Positions 8,702-16,733 of a stretch of DNA of 64,000 bases are shown here, piece by piece (the stretch's first letter is position 1; each line of letters starts with the position of its first letter). The DNA comes from Planctomycetota bacterium (GTDB lineage: Bacteria > Planctomycetota > E44-bin39). The notes under the pieces are model-generated. The model made no database searches. It was given only the letters and a program-made list of their open reading frames with translations, and was not told where the DNA came from. The stretch is from the NCBI GenBank assembly GCA_004376375.1, contig SOJX01000037.1, positions 62,001 to 126,000 on the forward strand, in the 5' to 3' direction. The translations under genes and the position numbers were made by a program.

Positions 8702-8810
8702 GAGTTCAAAGGTTCAAAGGTTAGAAGGTTCGAAGGTTCAAGAGTTAGAAAGTTCGAACATTGAAACTCTTGAACCTTAGAACTTTTGAACCTTTGAACT
8801 TGTGAACTTG
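8702..8810. repeat. Inverted octamer array (GTTCAAAG family)
   Basis: The left arm (8702-8757) repeats GTTCAAAG, GTTAGAAG, GTTCGAAG and similar units. The right arm (8765-8810) is the reverse complement type (CTTGAACC, CTTTTGAA). A long imperfect hairpin is possible between the two exported-protein genes. Confidence 0.8.
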
Positions 8811-8872
8811 ATAGATGTCCGAGGATTATGCAAAAGTCAGTCAACTTGAGTTATCAGGTAATGGAGGAAGCC

Positions 8873-9925
8873 ATGAATTCCCCTCGTTTCCTTGTCTTAC
8901 TTGTAGTGTTTGCGGTTCTGTTTCCCGCCACTGCGGCTTCTGCGGCCACGATTGTCGTCTGTCCGATTGACGTCAAGGGCGAGCCTCCCGAGCCCTATTC
9001 GGAGAAGTTCGGCCTTGCGGTGTGGGAAGCGCTCTGGATGCGCCTGAGGGAGCACATGTACCTGAACGTGCGCAACTATAACGATTCGCAGAAGGCGCTC
9101 AAGGACGCGTCCATGGACCCGGAAGACCTGACCGACAAGTCCGCGCTCGTCAAGGTGCGCAAGGAAATCAGTGAGGACGGTATCGTCGCAATCCACATCA
9201 CCGTTACCGCTTCCAAGAAGAAAAAGAACAAGCCGAGGCAGTACGGTTATGTAATCAATGTGATTATGTACAACCCCGCCTCCGGCTACCTTATAAAAGT
9301 GCTGAAAAAAACAATCAAGGCGAAGAAAAGGGCGAGCGTTACCGGCCTCGCGATACTGCTGGAAAATGCAATCATAGTCAAGGGGAACCTGGAAAAGAAA
9401 ACCAAGAAACGGAACAAGCAGCTCGACACCGATGCGGGCTTCGCCCAGCTTTACCAGGAATACGCCGATAAAAACGACGACAGAAACTACAAGACCAAAC
9501 AGCTTACGAAGGCCCTGCACGTATCGCCGGAAGACCTCAAGCTCTGGACGAAGTTTATCGAGATGCACCGCAAGGCGAAGGACTGGAAAAAGATTTCCGA
9601 AGCCTTCGAAGAAGCGGTGCTGGTTTTCGATAACGACGCCAACATGTACGGTTACAAGGCCGAGATCGCGATCGAGCTCAGAAAGCTGGATGAGGCGAAA
9701 ACGGCGATAAAGAAGGCGCTCGAAATTGACCCCGATAACATCCGGGTGCTTCATCTGAAAGCCGAAATTCTGTTCGGGAGCCGGGAGTTCGAGGAGGCAA
9801 AAGCGGTTTACGAGAAGCTCGAAAAGCTGTACACGGACGATACGGTCAAAAAAGCGATGATGGATATGATTGCCGAATGCGATAAGAAGATTCAGGAAGC
9901 CAAAAAGAAAGAAGAGAAAAAGTGA
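8873..9925 (+). CDS. Exported TPR protein
   Basis: A 350-residue protein. A signal peptide (MNSPRFLVLLVVFAVLF, cleavage near AASAA) is followed by an alpha/beta domain of about 150 residues (ATIVVCPIDVKGEPPE) of no family I recognise. Lys-rich helices come next, then two or three TPR motifs (about 265-330: YGYKAEIAIELRKLDEAKTA). The ATG at 8873 is preceded by GGAGGAAG at a good distance, so I prefer it to the upstream ATG at 8828. The stop codon TGA is the first part of a GAAGTAT/TGAAGGA heptamer array. Probably periplasmic and protein-binding. Confidence 0.8.
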   Translation: MNSPRFLVLLVVFAVLFPATAASAATIVVCPIDVKGEPPEPYSEKFGLAVWEALWMRLREHMYLNVRNYNDSQKALKDASMDPEDLTDKSALVKVRKEISEDGIVAIHITVTASKKKKNKPRQYGYVINVIMYNPASGYLIKVLKKTIKAKKRASVTGLAILLENAIIVKGNLEKKTKKRNKQLDTDAGFAQLYQEYADKNDDRNYKTKQLTKALHVSPEDLKLWTKFIEMHRKAKDWKKISEAFEEAVLVFDNDANMYGYKAEIAIELRKLDEAKTAIKKALEIDPDNIRVLHLKAEILFGSREFEEAKAVYEKLEKLYTDDTVKKAMMDMIAECDKKIQEAKKKEEKK

Positions 9926-10007
9926 AGAAAGTATGAAGTATAAAGTATGAAGGATGAAAGTTAAGAAGTGTTGAAGTTAAGAAGTGTTGAAGTTAAGAAG
10001 GAAAGAA
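9922..10007. repeat. Heptamer/decamer array after the TPR gene
   Basis: Units such as GAAGTAT, AAAGTAT and GAAGGAT pass into three copies of a longer unit (GAAGTTAAGAAGTGTT). It begins at the stop codon of the TPR gene. A related array lies at 11864-11962. Confidence 0.7.
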
Positions 10008-10079
10008 CTAATAATATAATTAGCCGGCGAGTTTACTCGCCGCGTTCTTCGATTTACGATTGAAAAACCAACTGCTGAA

Positions 10080-10170
10080 CCGAACAACCGAATAACCGAA
10101 TAACCGAATAACCGAATAACTGAATAACCGAATAACCGAATAACCGAACAACTGAACAATCGAACAACCG
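10080..10170 (+). repeat. Direct octamer array (CCGAATAA) abutting rsmD
   Basis: Eleven consecutive 8-bp units in perfect phase (variants CCGAACAA, CTGAATAA, CTGAACAA, TCGAACAA), then CCG and the GTG start codon of rsmD. Variation is confined to positions 1, 2 and 6 of the unit. No Shine-Dalgarno sequence lies between the array and the start. Confidence 0.9.
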
Positions 10171-10746
10171 GTGAGTAATGTGCGCATAATCGCGGGAAAG
10201 TGGCGTCGCCGGAAACTGGCAAGCCCGGAGGGCCGCTCGACCCGCCCACCCACCGATTTTATCAGGGAAAACATCTTCAACATCCTCCGCGACGATATCG
10301 AAGGCGCATCCGTGCTCGACCTTTTCGCCGGCAGCGGCTCGTTCGGCATCGAAGCGCTCTCGCGCGGCGCCGGTTCGTGCATTTTCGTCGAGAACGGCCG
10401 CGCCGCGCTGCGGGCGCTGAAGGAGAATCTTAGATCCCTCGAAGTCGGCGAAGCTGCGTCTGTCCTTATGCGCGATGTCTTCCGGGCCAGGAACCGAATC
10501 GCAGAGGAAGGCAGACGCTTCGACCTGATTTTCTGTGACCCGCCGTTCGACTTCGGCCGCGACGCCGCGATGAGGCAGAAGGCGGTGGAGATGGTTGATG
10601 ATCTTCTTATAAAGGAACTGCTTTCTGAAGATGGTGTGCTTGTCTTCCGCTCCCACACGGAAGACGCGTACGAGAAAGAGTTCTCCACCAGACCCGGCGA
10701 CACCCGCGTCTACGGAAAAAGCGCAGTGTTTTTCTTTTATCGCTGA
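10171..10746 (+). CDS. rsmD: 16S rRNA (guanine966-N2)-methyltransferase RsmD
   Basis: A 191-residue protein of usual family length. The RsmD N-terminal signature (RIIAGKWRRRKL) is followed by the SAM-binding motif VLDLFAGSGSFG and the catalytic motif CDPPFD. It methylates G966 of 16S rRNA during 30S assembly. The start is GTG at 10171, or GTG at 10180, which would give the family-typical beginning RIIAG; neither has a convincing ribosome-binding site, because the CCGAATAA array runs up to the codon. The stop TGA is followed two bases later by a GGAACAAG array. Confidence 0.92.
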   Translation: MSNVRIIAGKWRRRKLASPEGRSTRPPTDFIRENIFNILRDDIEGASVLDLFAGSGSFGIEALSRGAGSCIFVENGRAALRALKENLRSLEVGEAASVLMRDVFRARNRIAEEGRRFDLIFCDPPFDFGRDAAMRQKAVEMVDDLLIKELLSEDGVLVFRSHTEDAYEKEFSTRPGDTRVYGKSAVFFFYR

Positions 10747-10905
10747 AGGAACAAGAAAACAAGAGAACAAGGGAACAAGGAAATAAGGAAATAAATTTAG
10801 CGGCGCCGCGTGGCCGGCGTGGTCTGCGGCGCGTTAAATGTGTAGGGGCAACCCCCCGCGGTTGCCCGCAAAATAATATCGGGCAGGCGCAGGGGCCTGC
10901 CCCTA
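10747..10905. repeat. Octamer array (GGAACAAG) plus REP-like palindromes
   Basis: 10747-10796 carries six units (GGAACAAG, AAAACAAG, AGAACAAG, GGAACAAG, GAAATAAG, GAAATAAA). It is followed by a GC-rich palindrome containing GGCCGGCGTGGTCTGC (also at 30526) and by TGTAGGGGC...GCCCCTACA ends that form a large hairpin. No gene is seen here. Confidence 0.8.
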
Positions 10906-10954
10906 CAGAAGAATGAAATGAAAATATCGTTGCCGCTGAACTGAAAGCAGGCAA

Positions 10955-11863
10955 ATGAAACTCCCGCTCAAACTGGCAATACTGGTTATCGTAATCTTCA
11001 GCCTGCTCATACTCGGCATGACGCTCTGGAGGCCGGTAAGGGTGTGGCATTACGCGGCGCGGCTCGATGACGACAAGACCCGCGCCGAGGCCGTGAAGAA
11101 ACTGCTTGCCCTGAACGCGACTGAGCCCGTTTTCAAATACTACACTGAGCGCTATTCTTCAAAAGACGTGAAAGAGCGCGTGAAAGTTGTTGATGAATTA
11201 CTTGAATGCGGCGACAAAGGCAAAAGAATCATGTACGATATATTCAGAAACCGCTGTATGAAAGAGCAGGTCCGCATACCGGCGGGTAAACTGGGAAATA
11301 TCGGGATAAAGAAGCTGTATATGGATAAGTATGAAGTAACAGTCGAAAAATATTATGTATTTAGTACATCCATAGAGCCTTCTCCTTCGGATGTCGAGGT
11401 CGTGAGTCCGGCAGGGATTCCAATAATGGACAACATTTCTCTTACGGACGTTTACAGTTTTCCGGTTAGAAGGATTTCCTGGCACGACGCAAAGGCGTAT
11501 GCCGACTGGCTCGGCATGCGGCTGCCGACCGAAGACGAGTGGGAATATGCCGCCCGTGCGCGCTCGACGGGAAAATTCTGCTTCGGCGACAACGGAAGCC
11601 TGCTCGGCGAATATGCGTGGAATAAAAACAACTCCGGCGGCAAACCGCACCCCGTCGGGCTGAAAAAGCCGAACAGGTGGGGCCTCTACGACATGCACGG
11701 CAACGTGGAGGAATGGTGCGCGCGGGGCGATAACGCCTTATTCCCTTACCGCGGCGGTTGCTACAGCAGCACAAAACTAATCCACTGCAGCTTTGACATC
11801 GCGCGCAGAATCGCAATTGACAGCACGTCATACCGCATCGGCTTCCGCCTCGCGCGGGACTGA
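10955..11863 (+). CDS. Membrane-anchored SUMF1/formylglycine-generating-enzyme-like protein
   Basis: A 302-residue protein. The N-terminal module is MKLPLKLAI, one membrane helix and [14 protein letters not shown], shared with the proteins at 2740, 33685 and 54516. The C-terminal half is a sulfatase-modifying-factor domain: [15 protein letters not shown], the [19 protein letters not shown] block, [23 protein letters not shown] and a terminal GFRLARD. True formylglycine-generating enzymes need a Cys pair near the C-terminus; I do not see a clear pair here, so this is more likely a C-type-lectin-fold binding domain than an active sulfatase activator. HD-GYP lies convergently downstream, separated by an inverted heptamer array. 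Confidence 0.82.
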   Translation: MKLPLKLAILVIVIFSLLILGMTLWRPVRVWHYAARLDDDKTRAEAVKKLLALNATEPVFKYYTERYSSKDVKERVKVVDELLECGDKGKRIMYDIFRNRCMKEQVRIPAGKLGNIGIKKLYMDKYEVTVEKYYVFSTSIEPSPSDVEVVSPAGIPIMDNISLTDVYSFPVRRISWHDAKAYADWLGMRLPTEDEWEYAARARSTGKFCFGDNGSLLGEYAWNKNNSGGKPHPVGLKKPNRWGLYDMHGNVEEWCARGDNALFPYRGGCYSSTKLIHCSFDIARRIAIDSTSYRIGFRLARD

Positions 11864-11962
11864 AGAAAGGATGAAGGATGAAGGATAAAGGATGAAGGAT
11901 GAATTAAGAAAATTAGTATTTCTTTATTTCATACTTCAGCCTTCATACTTCATACTTTCTTT
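11864..11962. repeat. Inverted heptamer array between convergent genes
   Basis: The left arm repeats TGAAGGA, TAAAGGA, TGAAGGA, starting two bases after the SUMF1-like stop codon. The right arm is the complement (CTTCATACTTC type) and ends next to the HD-GYP stop codon at 11967. It could act as a bidirectional terminator. Confidence 0.8.
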
Positions 11963-11966
11963 CCGG

Positions 11967-13670
11967 TTAGAATCCCAGAAAAGTTTCTTCGCGGTCGGCC
12001 GGTTTGGACGGAAAGCCTTCTACGATACCGAGCTCGGGCGCTACGGACAGGTTGATATATTCGACGACGGAGGGGCCGCCCGGCGAGTCGCCGAGCACCG
12101 CGATTACCGGGCGGGTGTAATCGATCTCCCCGGGAGCGACGACCTTTGCAGTCCTGTCATCAGACAGTTTCACCATCGAGCCGACCGGGAAATAGCAGAC
12201 CGAGAAAAGAAAAGCCCGCACCGTATTGACGTCGAACTTGCGCTCCACGCCTATGCGCACGACCTCGCGGACGGCTTCGACGGGGGAAAACGCCCGGCGA
12301 TAGGGGCGTTCCTTTATCATCGCGGCGTAGACGTCGGCAACGGCGACTATCTTTGAGTACGTGTGTATCAGCTCCAAAGGCTGGTGGAGCGGGTAGCCGG
12401 AGCGGTCGATCCTTTCATGGATCTGGTACGCCAGGATGGGCGCGGTCTTGGGAACGGACTTAATCTGCCTGATAATCCCGAGATTGTATACCGGGTGCTC
12501 GCGGATTTCCCCCCATTCGTCGGGCTGGAGCTTTCCCTGCTTGGAGCGGATCGCTTCGTCCACCTTATGCATGCCGATATCGTGAAGGAGCGCGCCGAAC
12601 GTTATCTCGAGTACCTGGTCGGCCGAAAACCCGAGATGCGCGCCCATGGCGATCGAGATTATCGCCGAGTCGACTGAATGACGGAGCAACGGGTCGCTGC
12701 CGACGGGAAGGTTCACGAGGTTCAAAACCAGGCAGCGGTCCTCGACATAGCTCGAAATCAGGCTGCGGGCAAGCGACCCGAGCAGGTCGCCCTCGATCTG
12801 GTCGCCGGCCAGAAGCAGGTCGAACACCTTCTCGAGGTCAAAAATTGCGGAGTCGAACATCCTTAGAATACTGTCCCGGACCTCCGGCCCGCGGGGCACG
12901 CGCGGATCGACCTCGACCAGATCGCTGGCGAGCGGATCTCCAACGGGGTTCACGACGGCGCCGCCCAGCGCAAGAACCTTCTTAATAGACATCTCGCTGG
13001 ACCAGCGCGGGTCCGAAGTCAGCTTGTTGCGCGGAAACGTGAGTTTCTGCTCCACCTCCTCCCGGCTGATCCGCCGTCGCGGCCTGAGCTTCGGCGTTGC
13101 CGGCTTTTCTGTTTTCTTCTCAGGCTCGGCCGGTGCGGGCGGAGCCGGCTCGAAATCAAGGGTAACGCCGCCCGTGCCCGGTATGGACGCAGTACCGTCA
13201 AGCAGGCCGGCAATGTCGATTCCATCAGTATCCTGCCCTCCCGGACCGGCATAGCCCGCCAGGCGCGTCATCACCTGCTGATACTGGTCGATCTCCAGTT
13301 CGGCGGCAGGCCGCTTGACAAAAATGGAATTTACGCCGCTTTCCTTGAGGTCCTCAATGATCTTGTCGGTAATGGGGGCGCCCGCGGGCGCGATCTGCCG
13401 CCCGCCTACAACCAGGTCGCCGGGCATCGGAGTGCCCCGCGGCAGCTCGTCAACCGGTACGCTCCTGAACTCCCGCGAGCGGCGGAACTCATACGAGGAA
13501 TCTTTCTGGGAAAGCGCGTAGATCTTTTCAATGCCGACCGACCTGAAAGCTTCGATATCCTCGTTTTTGAGTGGGGTGCCCCGCCTGAGCAGGATATTGC
13601 CGCTTGCATGATATAAATCAAACGGCAGCGTATCGTATGGCTGCAGTAGGGAAAGCTGAAGGACTTCCAT
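11967..13670 (-). CDS. HD-GYP domain phosphodiesterase-like protein
   Basis: A 567-residue protein. The C-terminal half is an HD-GYP domain: LLHDIGM (about 363), HPVYNLGII, YQIHERIDRSGYP (about 423) and DVYAAMIKERPYR. HD-GYP proteins hydrolyse cyclic di-GMP or related dinucleotides; the HD pair and the GYP motif are intact, so activity is plausible. The N-terminus has two repeated modules of about 60 residues (GNILLRRGTPLKNEDIEAFR and GRQIAPAGAPITDKIIEDLK) of the kind found ahead of HD-GYP domains, and a Pro-rich linker lies between. No membrane segment. A promoter lies just upstream at 13735-13764. Confidence 0.88.
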   Translation of the reverse strand: MEVLQLSLLQPYDTLPFDLYHASGNILLRRGTPLKNEDIEAFRSVGIEKIYALSQKDSSYEFRRSREFRSVPVDELPRGTPMPGDLVVGGRQIAPAGAPITDKIIEDLKESGVNSIFVKRPAAELEIDQYQQVMTRLAGYAGPGGQDTDGIDIAGLLDGTASIPGTGGVTLDFEPAPPAPAEPEKKTEKPATPKLRPRRRISREEVEQKLTFPRNKLTSDPRWSSEMSIKKVLALGGAVVNPVGDPLASDLVEVDPRVPRGPEVRDSILRMFDSAIFDLEKVFDLLLAGDQIEGDLLGSLARSLISSYVEDRCLVLNLVNLPVGSDPLLRHSVDSAIISIAMGAHLGFSADQVLEITFGALLHDIGMHKVDEAIRSKQGKLQPDEWGEIREHPVYNLGIIRQIKSVPKTAPILAYQIHERIDRSGYPLHQPLELIHTYSKIVAVADVYAAMIKERPYRRAFSPVEAVREVVRIGVERKFDVNTVRAFLFSVCYFPVGSMVKLSDDRTAKVVAPGEIDYTRPVIAVLGDSPGGPSVVEYINLSVAPELGIVEGFPSKPADREETFLGF

Positions 13671-13734
13671 GGGTTCCCCGCCGGCGACCAGGTGTGAGTC
13701 TCGAACGCTCTTAAATGAAAAACGGCTCTAATTC

Positions 13735-13764
13735 AGTATACTCTCTCGGGTGGTGTTTTGTCAA
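13735..13764 (-). promoter_or_regulatory. Promoter of the HD-GYP gene
   Basis: Minus-strand TTGACA, an 18-bp spacer and TATACT. The expected transcript start is about 60 nt before the ATG at 13670. Confidence 0.7.
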
Positions 13765-13821
13765 CCATCGGCAGGGATTTGCCGGGGAATTTTGGCGCTG
13801 CATGTGCGGGCCCCCGGACGG

Positions 13822-14328
13822 CTACTGGAAGAGGCCCTCTGAGAAGTTATCCTCAGTGGTGCCGGGAGTATTCTCTTTCGGTTGGATATCCCCTTCATCC
13901 TCAATGGAGATTTCGCTTCTGTCGTAAATTTCCCGCGGCCTGTAGCCGGGGCTCTTCATGTTCTCCACTTCCTCCTGGTAAGCCTGAAGGACGCAGGACT
14001 GGATATTCTCCCTGCAAATGGAGTTGATCGGATGGGCGATATCCGCATGGAGCTTCGTGCGCCCGCTTGAGTTACGCCGCGGGGGCAGGCTGCTGATCTT
14101 ATTGCCGCACCCGTTGCAGTAACTCGCCCTGAGGTGGTTCTTTTCTCCGCACCTGGGGCATCTTGCCGTAAGCTTCCTGGAGGGCATTGCGACGAACATT
14201 CCCTTTGAACCTTCAATCACTTTAAGATCGCGGATTACAAATTCGTTGTCAACCGTGATACTGCAGAAAGCGCGAAGCTTGTCATCCTTGTCATCGGTCA
14301 TTTTCACCCGTACTTCGGTGATGTTCAC
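13822..14328 (-). CDS. spoVG: SpoVG family protein with inserted zinc ribbon
   Basis: A 168-residue protein against about 85-100 in the family. The SpoVG core is clear: MNITEVRVKM, LRAFCSITVDNEFVIRDLKVI, FVAMPSRK, then DIAHPINSICRENIQ. Where Firmicutes SpoVG has a few residues between the last two blocks, this one has about 45, including Cys57-x2-Cys60 and Cys71-x2-Cys74, a zinc ribbon (CPRCGEKNHLRASYCNGCG). SpoVG proteins bind RNA or DNA and act as regulators. An acidic C-terminal tail follows. ispE ends three bases upstream, so the two are likely cotranscribed (ispE then spoVG). From memory, planctomycete SpoVG proteins have a similar insert. Confidence 0.85.
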   Translation of the reverse strand: MNITEVRVKMTDDKDDKLRAFCSITVDNEFVIRDLKVIEGSKGMFVAMPSRKLTARCPRCGEKNHLRASYCNGCGNKISSLPPRRNSSGRTKLHADIAHPINSICRENIQSCVLQAYQEEVENMKSPGYRPREIYDRSEISIEDEGDIQPKENTPGTTEDNFSEGLFQ

Positions 14329-14331
14329 AAT

Positions 14332-15273
14332 CTACTCCTTTCCGTGGTACATACACAACCCGGATGCACCAAAAGCCAGGAAAGGTCCCCTGTATTCCTG
14401 AACCACTGTTACACGCCCGATACCGGCGTCACTTGCGGCATCGGCGCCTACGATCGCTTCTTTACGTGATGTGCAAACACCATAAAGGCAGGATCCGCTG
14501 CCCGACATTCCCCGGGCAATGAAAGGCAACTTCTCGAAAACTTTCCATGTTGCGGCTAATTGTGGGTAAATCTGAAAAGCTGCCCCTTGCAGGTCATTGA
14601 CGCCGAATACTTCCGCAATATCCGCTGCCGGCGTCTGACTTCTTCCCCGCGCTTCAACGCCGGACAGCCTTTTCAGTTTAGAATATTGATTTGAGAATGT
14701 CAAGTAAGTTTTCAATTTATTGTAAACCGCGGCTGTTGATACATGTAACGGTGGAGTAATTAACACAAAATAAAGGCTTGATGAGACTTGAGGGAGTTTT
14801 GTTATCTTTTCACCCCGGCCTTCCGCAAGGGCAAGCCCGCCCGAAAGAAAAAAAGGCACGTCGGAGCCAATCCCGGAGGCGATTTCCACAAGCTCCGAAT
14901 GCGGCAGGCCTGTTTCCCATAGGCGGTTAAGTATTGCCAGGGCCGCCGCCGCATTCGATGATCCGCCGCCGAGGCCCGAGCCATGCGGTATGGATTTTTC
15001 GAGCAGGATTTTCGCACCTTTTTTCACACCTGTTTTTTCTCTGAGCAGGTCCGCGGCTTTCAGTACAAGATTGGAATCGTCGTCCGGCACCCCCGCGCAG
15101 GCCGGCCCGCAGACGCTCAGCATATCCGGGCCGTCGACGGCTTCCACCGTCATGCGGTCGAACCAGGTCACGGTCTGCATGACTGTGGCGATCTCGTGGT
15201 ACCCGTCGTCGCGCTTGCCGAGCACTTCGAGGCACAGGTTTATCTTCGCGGGAGTATAAAGGACGGCAGGCAT
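14332..15273 (-). CDS. ispE: 4-diphosphocytidyl-2-C-methyl-D-erythritol kinase
   Basis: A 313-residue GHMP kinase of the non-mevalonate isoprenoid pathway, phosphorylating CDP-methylerythritol. It has the N-terminal YTPAKINLCLEVLGKRDDGYH signature (AKINL..GKRxDGYHE), the ATP loop GSGLGGGSSNAAAA and the C-terminal GMSGSGSCLYG. The start at 15273 (MPAVLYTPAKI) fits the family; the frame stays open 15 codons further upstream, but those codons (MVLGTWYLVLLL) are written by a GGTACNN heptamer array and are unlikely to be protein. A central stretch around residues 195-220 is more AT-rich and less conserved. Confidence 0.93.
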   Translation of the reverse strand: MPAVLYTPAKINLCLEVLGKRDDGYHEIATVMQTVTWFDRMTVEAVDGPDMLSVCGPACAGVPDDDSNLVLKAADLLREKTGVKKGAKILLEKSIPHGSGLGGGSSNAAAALAILNRLWETGLPHSELVEIASGIGSDVPFFLSGGLALAEGRGEKITKLPQVSSSLYFVLITPPLHVSTAAVYNKLKTYLTFSNQYSKLKRLSGVEARGRSQTPAADIAEVFGVNDLQGAAFQIYPQLAATWKVFEKLPFIARGMSGSGSCLYGVCTSRKEAIVGADAASDAGIGRVTVVQEYRGPFLAFGASGLCMYHGKE

Positions 15274-15289
15274 GTGAACGCTCAAAAGA

Positions 15290-15412
15290 AGTACCAGGTA
15301 CCAAGTACCGAGAACCAAGGAAGAATCTTTTACTTATAACAAATAACTACTCGGTACTCGGTACTTGGTACTTGGTACTTTGTACTCGGTACTCGTTACT
15401 CGACGCAAGGCA
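15290..15412. repeat. Inverted heptamer array (GGTACNN)
   Basis: The left arm (15290-15325) has GTACCAG, GTACCAA, GTACCGA. The right arm (15347-15412) has TCGGTAC, TCGGTAC, TTGGTAC, TTGGTAC, TTTGTAC, TCGGTAC, TCGTTAC. The arms are complementary around an AT-rich centre. The right arm ends about 17 nt from the panD stop codon, and the left arm reaches ispE's 5' end. Confidence 0.85.
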
Positions 15413-15428
15413 AACGTGTCGGCCCGGG

Positions 15429-15785
15429 TTACTTTCCGGAGATACAGTTATCACCTTCGAGAGCCAGGATAACCGGCTTGTGATCGCGGGCTTCCTCGTC
15501 GCTCATTTCGATAAAAGAGAGGATGATTATCTCGTCGCCGGGCTCTGCGAGCCTGGCTGCCGCGCCGTTGAGGCAGACTTCTCCGCTTCCCGTTGTTTCG
15601 CCCTCGATAACGTAGGTCACGAGCCGCGCGCCGTTTGCGATGTTGAACACGTGGACCTGTTCGAAAGGCAACAGGTCGGCGGCCTCAATCATCGCGGGGT
15701 CGAGTGTAATACTACCGCAATAGAGCAGGTCCGTCCCGGTTATTTTTGCGCGGTGGATTTTGCTCTTGAGCATCGTGCGAGTCAT
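15429..15785 (-). CDS. panD: Aspartate 1-decarboxylase
   Basis: A 118-residue pyruvoyl enzyme making beta-alanine from L-aspartate for pantothenate and CoA. The N-terminus is MTRTMLKSKIHRAKIT, and the self-cleavage site is the GS pair in LLYCGSITLD. NIANGARLVTYVI and NGAAARLAEPGDEIIILSF are typical of the family. It lies 11 nt downstream of panC in the same direction, forming a panC-panD operon. Confidence 0.95.
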   Translation of the reverse strand: MTRTMLKSKIHRAKITGTDLLYCGSITLDPAMIEAADLLPFEQVHVFNIANGARLVTYVIEGETTGSGEVCLNGAAARLAEPGDEIIILSFIEMSDEEARDHKPVILALEGDNCISGK

Positions 15786-15796
15786 TGCAGTCTCCG

Positions 15797-16654
15797 CTAC
15801 TCCGGTATGTCCACGAGAATGTTGTCGATCAATCGCGTTTTCCCGAGGAAAACGGCCCCGGCCAGAACCACGCGGCCCGGTATCAGCCGCTCCCTGATTT
15901 CCAGCGTCTCGGCGTCGGCCGCCTCGAGGTAGTCTGTTTGGACGCCTTTCGCGCTTTCGATCACTTCCTGCATCGCCGCGCGAATCCTTGACGCTTCCCG
16001 TTCGCCTCTCTCAATCACCGCGCCGCCTGCCGTAAGCGCCCGGAAAAGAGCTGTTGCTTCCCGGCGCTCATCCCCGCTCAGGTAAGCGTTGCGGCTCGAC
16101 ATCGCCAGGCCGTCGTCCTCCCGCACGGTCGGCAGCACGCGCACTTCGAGGTCGAAATCGAGGTCGCGGGCAAGATGCCTGATAACGACCGACTGCTGGT
16201 AGTCCTTCTGGCCGAAGTAGGCGGCGTCGGGCTCGACCAGGTTGAACAGCTTGGCGACGATTGTCGCGACGCCCTCGAAGTGGCCGGGCCTCGTGAGCCC
16301 GCACATCCTGTTTATCAGCCCGGGAGCCGGAACGACTTTCGTGCCCGCTCCCGGCGGGTACATGGCTTCCACGCCGGGGGCGAAGACCAGGTCGACGCCG
16401 AGCTCTTCGAGCTTTCGGCTGTCTCCCTCGAGGTCGCGCGGGTACTTCCCGATGTCCTCGTCCGGGCCGAACTGCGCCGGGTTCACAAAGATCGAAACGA
16501 CGACGAAACCGTTTTCCCCGCGCGCCTCCCGGACCAGTGAAAGGTGGCCCTCATGAAACGCGCCCATGGTCGGCACCAGGCCGACCTTCATGCCGGCGGC
16601 GCGGGCCTTTGCCACTGCCGCCCTGAGTTCTTCTGTCTGGCAAACGGTTTTCAT
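15797..16654 (-). CDS. panC: Pantothenate synthetase
   Basis: A 285-residue ATP-dependent ligase joining pantoate and beta-alanine. It shows the nucleotide motif LVPTMGAFHEGHLSLV, FVNPAQFGPDEDIGKYPRD, FGQKDYQQ, and SSRNAYLS (the KMSKS-equivalent region), all family hallmarks. Followed by panD. A promoter lies at 16668-16696 with the -10 box only 13 nt from the ATG, and no Shine-Dalgarno sequence is seen, so the transcript is near-leaderless. Confidence 0.96.
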   Translation of the reverse strand: MKTVCQTEELRAAVAKARAAGMKVGLVPTMGAFHEGHLSLVREARGENGFVVVSIFVNPAQFGPDEDIGKYPRDLEGDSRKLEELGVDLVFAPGVEAMYPPGAGTKVVPAPGLINRMCGLTRPGHFEGVATIVAKLFNLVEPDAAYFGQKDYQQSVVIRHLARDLDFDLEVRVLPTVREDDGLAMSSRNAYLSGDERREATALFRALTAGGAVIERGEREASRIRAAMQEVIESAKGVQTDYLEAADAETLEIRERLIPGRVVLAGAVFLGKTRLIDNILVDIPE

Positions 16655-16667
16655 CAGCCGAAAGTAA

Positions 16668-16696
16668 ATTAAACCAAATTAGCGGCTTTCTGGCAA
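16668..16696 (-). promoter_or_regulatory. panCD promoter
   Basis: Minus-strand TTGCCA, a 17-bp spacer and TTTAAT. Thirteen bases separate the -10 box from the panC ATG, giving a predicted leader of about six bases. Confidence 0.6.
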
Positions 16697-16733
16697 GAGT
16701 TTTTCCAGCCGGCGCGGCGCCTGCGCTCCCCGC

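Noticed and set aside
10054..10770. Long reading frames rich in GYSVIRLFG on the strand opposite rsmD
   Set aside because: They are translations of the CCGAATAA array and of the complementary strand of rsmD, with no start site or family match.
10955..11863. Active formylglycine-generating enzyme
   Set aside because: I could not find the catalytic Cys pair near the C-terminus and no sulfatase is nearby.
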